This document shows positions 61,331 to 64,000 of a DNA stretch of 64,000 bases, piece after piece (position 1 is the first letter of the stretch; every line of letters starts with the position of its first letter). Source of the stretch: Opisthocomus hoazin (Eukaryota; Chordata; Aves; Opisthocomiformes; Opisthocomidae); contig NC_134439.1 of NCBI RefSeq assembly GCF_030867145.1, positions 5,183,379 through 5,247,378 of the forward strand. The letters are read 5' to 3'. Both the position numbers and the translations under genes were made by a program. Under the pieces are notes generated by a model. The model had not been told where the DNA came from, did not search any database, and worked only from the letters and a program-made list of their open reading frames with translations.

Positions 61331-62551
61331 GTTCGTATAACGAGGGGGTGAGGGGGTGTTTGCTGAAATAGGAGAGGATCCGAATAATAAACAATGCCCC
61401 CCCCCCCCCGCAGCCCTACCCCAGGCCCCCCCTCCCGACTTTGCCCCGCACCTCCCCCGAAACCATGTCACGCAATAAAATAACACCGCAGCAATGTACA
61501 CAGCCGGGGGGGGGGGGGTATTCTCCTGCCTCCTCCCCCCGCAAATAAAAGCGCTAATTGCTGTAACTGCTGCGAAAACGAAGCGGGAGAGGGGTCCGGG
61601 GGAGCCGGGCTCTGCGTCAGCTCCGGCGGGGGCACCTGGCAGCGGAACCGATTGCTTTTATCCCTCCTAGCCCTGAATATTTTTTTTACAGCATACAGGA
61701 AAAACCAAACCAAAACTAAATTAAAACAAAATTTAAAAACCCAACCAAACAAAAAAGCCCATACAAAAAATCCCAAAACAAACCCGAAAGCAGAGCGGGA
61801 GGGGGGAGGAAGGCCGGTGGGTAAGGCGGGGGCTGCTGCCAGCAGGATGGGGAGGCGGAAGGGGCGAGAGCGGGACCGTCAGCGCCCGTCACGGGCGGGA
61901 GAGCCGGCTCCCCACTGCAAAATAAAATAAATACACCCCCAAATCCCCTCCTAGCCCCCCCCCCCATAAAGCGATAGCCTTTCTCCGAGGCCCCCCTTGG
62001 CCGGCAAGCTCAGGAGCCCTGGCCAGGGACCCTCCTTCCCCCGGGACAAAATGTTGGAGGCACAATTCGCTGTTTCAGTGTTTTAATGGCACCATTCAGG
62101 TAAACGCTCGGGCAGGAGCAGGGCTGACACCAGAGCTCACCGGCCGGATAATACAGGAATAATTAAATCAGATCCCCGCAGCGCCCGGTCCCGAACTACT
62201 GCCAAAAGGAGGAGGGGAAAAAAAAAAAAAGAGAAGGAAGGAATGGGTCGAAATTCCGCTTATCTGCGAAGGTGGCGGAGAAGGAAGGTGTTTAAAACGA
62301 GAGGCCAGGGAGCAAAATCCTTTTTCCTCCTTGGGGCAAGGGGACTGGAGAGTGATTTCCAACCCTCTTCCACAGCGAGAAGAGTCTAATTAACCATTTA
62401 TTTCCTCCTGTAGCGGCTCTTCCCCCTCCACTGCCGCTCGTCGGTGCGGGGCACGGCTCTGCCCTGCCCGCACCAGGGAGGGAACGGACCCAGACCCCCC
62501 GCTCGCCCATGCTCCCCCGCTTTGCAACGCGCCCTTTTCTATCTGTTTAAG
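61331..62551 (+). other. HOXB2: HOXB2 intron
   Basis: A phase-1 intron of 1221 bp, donor GTTCGT, acceptor TATCTGTTTAAG. It has several C, G and A runs and CpG-rich stretches. The acceptor's pyrimidine tract is short (CCCTTTTCTATCTGTTT). Confidence 0.88.
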
Positions 62552-63156
62552 ACCCCCAGGGGCTGGCAGACACGAGCGGCTCCAGGAGGCTCCGCACCGC
62601 TTACACCAACACTCAGCTGCTGGAGCTGGAGAAGGAATTTCACTTCAACAAATACCTCTGCAGGCCCCGGCGGGTGGAGATCGCGGCTCTGCTCGACCTC
62701 ACCGAGCGGCAAGTAAAGGTCTGGTTCCAGAACCGCCGGATGAAGCACAAGAGGCAAACCCAGTACAAAGAACCCCCCGACGGGGATCTCCCCTACCCCG
62801 GCCTGGACGAGGGCAGCGACCCGGCGGAGGAGGCCGAGGAGAGCCCGGTTTTCGGGCCGGCTCCGGAGCCCGACGGCCGCTGCCGAAGCGAGGAGTCCGG
62901 GGCGGAGCGGGGGGCCGGGGGGGAGCCCACCCCCACCGCCGGCCCCTCGGACCGTGCCTACCCCGAGAGCCGGGACTCGCCTTTGTTGCCGGAGCTGAGC
63001 ATCTTCTCGGGGGAGTCCTGCCTGCAGCTCTCGGAGGGGCTTTCCCCGGGTCTCCAGGGCTCCCTGCAGAGCCCCCTCCACTTCTCCGAGGAGGACCTGG
63101 ACTTTTTTACCAGCGCGCTTTGTGCTATAGATTGGCAACATCTCAATTTCCAGTAG
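62552..63156 (+). CDS. HOXB2: HOXB2 coding exon 2 (homeodomain and acidic C-terminal region)
   Basis: Completes Asp130. The homeodomain is 62581-62760 (residues 140-199 of 330), starting [17 protein letters not shown], with the HOX2-type recognition helix [16 protein letters not shown]. The region after it is Glu/Pro/Gly-rich and poorly conserved. The C-terminus ([20 protein letters not shown], then [17 protein letters not shown]) is the conserved HOXB2 tail. It ends WQHLNFQ-TAG, slightly longer than the mammalian end. Coding length 993 nt is a clean multiple of three. Confidence 0.97.
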
Positions 63157-63745
63157 CGGCTCCCGCTCCCCGCCGGCCTCGCCTTTTCTGCCCCTTCCCG
63201 GCGCACCAGCCCCGGTCCCCAGGCACGGCCAGCTCCCCCCAGTCTGCTGCAAGAGGGCAGGGGGCACCCCGAAAATAAACCCAAGCCGTTTCTCGTTCGG
63301 TCCCCCCATCCCGTCCCCCCCGAACACTTTCTCTCAAAGCTTCTCACACTGTGGGACCCGAATCACCCTCCCAATATTTATTTTAGAAGATTCACACGAA
63401 AGAACAGCCCGATTTTTGCTAAATGCAGGTATTTAATTATAGGTATTTTTTCCTTATTTATTTTTGAAGAAAGCACCCGATAGTTCTCATGCACATCAGA
63501 GAGGTCAGCCCCCGAGAGAAGACCTTTGTGAATCCTTCAACCGACTTTCTCAGGAATCAGAACAAGACTTTTAGATTTCTTAAAAAAATCAAATTAAAAA
63601 AAAAACCAGAGGAATTTTCCTTCCTCTTTTTAAGTTTTAGATGTAGACTATTTATTCAAATCCTTTATTAGTAAATGGCAAATTATTTATTGTACATTAT
63701 TTTCATATAGTGAATAAATGTCTTTATAAAACCAAGAAACGTGTG
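63157..63745 (+). other. HOXB2: HOXB2 3' untranslated region
   Basis: A GC-rich first 200 bases, then AT-rich sequence to the AATAAA at 63713, about 0.59 kb in all. Confidence 0.75.
63713..63718 (+). terminator. HOXB2: HOXB2 polyadenylation signal
   Basis: AATAAA in an AT-rich 3' UTR, followed by GTGTGTTGCC (63741-63750), a GT-rich downstream element. Confidence 0.75.
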
Positions 63746-64000
63746 TTGCCACATACTTCATAGGAAAATGTGCTATTTTTTTCCCTAAATCTTTCACCTT
63801 TCTCTTTCCTGCTTGGCAGCAATGATGTCCTAATAATGTCCTCGTGTGCATGGAGGGAGGAGACAAAAGAAATTGTTCCCAGCTACCATTTCAAGAGGCT
63901 TCGGGAGTCAGAAATGTTTGCTGTATTCAGTTCGGATTGCGTTTTCCTTCGGCTTGGTTTTTATTTGTTTTATTTTTTTACGAAATCAAAGCAGGACATT

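Overview
The window is the central and 3' part of a vertebrate HOXB cluster, all genes on the + strand and in the canonical order HOXB6, HOXB5, (miR-10a), HOXB4, HOXB3, HOXB2. The proteins are clearly amniote. The HOXB4 N-terminal half (HSPEYYSSQRRES, a PPPSCSQN tract), the compact glycine-poor HOXB3 linker, and many long G/C and A/T homopolymers and GC-rich minisatellites on a GC-rich background suggest a sauropsid, most likely a bird, where HOXB lies on a microchromosome. The species cannot be fixed from the sequence alone.

Layout: 1-6.2 kb is the HOXB7-HOXB6 interval (no HOXB7 coding sequence; a possible HOXB7 polyadenylation signal near 0.4 kb). HOXB6 has coding exons at 6414-6819 and 8120-8379. 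HOXB5 has exons at 11528-12077 and 13069-13316. A 13 kb interval follows, with miR-10a at 27.05-27.15 kb, 1.5 kb upstream of HOXB4 (28625-29045 and 29822-30138). Then comes a 23 kb interval, probably the long 5' territory of HOXB3, whose coding exons are 53301-53854 and 54943-55709. HOXB2 has exons at 60943-61330 and 62552-63156. Each gene has the standard two-coding-exon plan: exon 1 carries the PBX-contact hexapeptide, exon 2 carries a 60-residue homeodomain, and the single intron is phase 1. AATAAA signals close HOXB6, HOXB5, HOXB3 and HOXB2 convincingly.

The genes act together as a collinear set of nuclear transcription factors that pattern the hindbrain, cranial neural crest, spinal cord and paraxial mesoderm. 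Control elements recognised by motif include a PBX-HOX site with a nearby MEIS/PREP site upstream of HOXB2 (the rhombomere-4 enhancer arrangement), an EGR2/Krox20 consensus just 5' of it, and a consensus DR5 retinoic-acid response element next to a PBX-HOX-type site 2.9 kb upstream of the HOXB3 coding exon. The 10-mer TGATTTATG(G/A) recurs five times in 42.6-50.4 kb.

Most notable anomaly: HOXB6 exon 1 is open from start to splice site, yet its middle is scrambled by about five single-base indels that cancel, removing the YPWM hexapeptide; consensus error in the assembly is the likeliest cause. No transposon-derived sequence, tRNA, rRNA or CRISPR was recognised, which fits the known exclusion of mobile elements from HOX clusters. 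Simple repeats and minisatellites make up most of the non-unique sequence.
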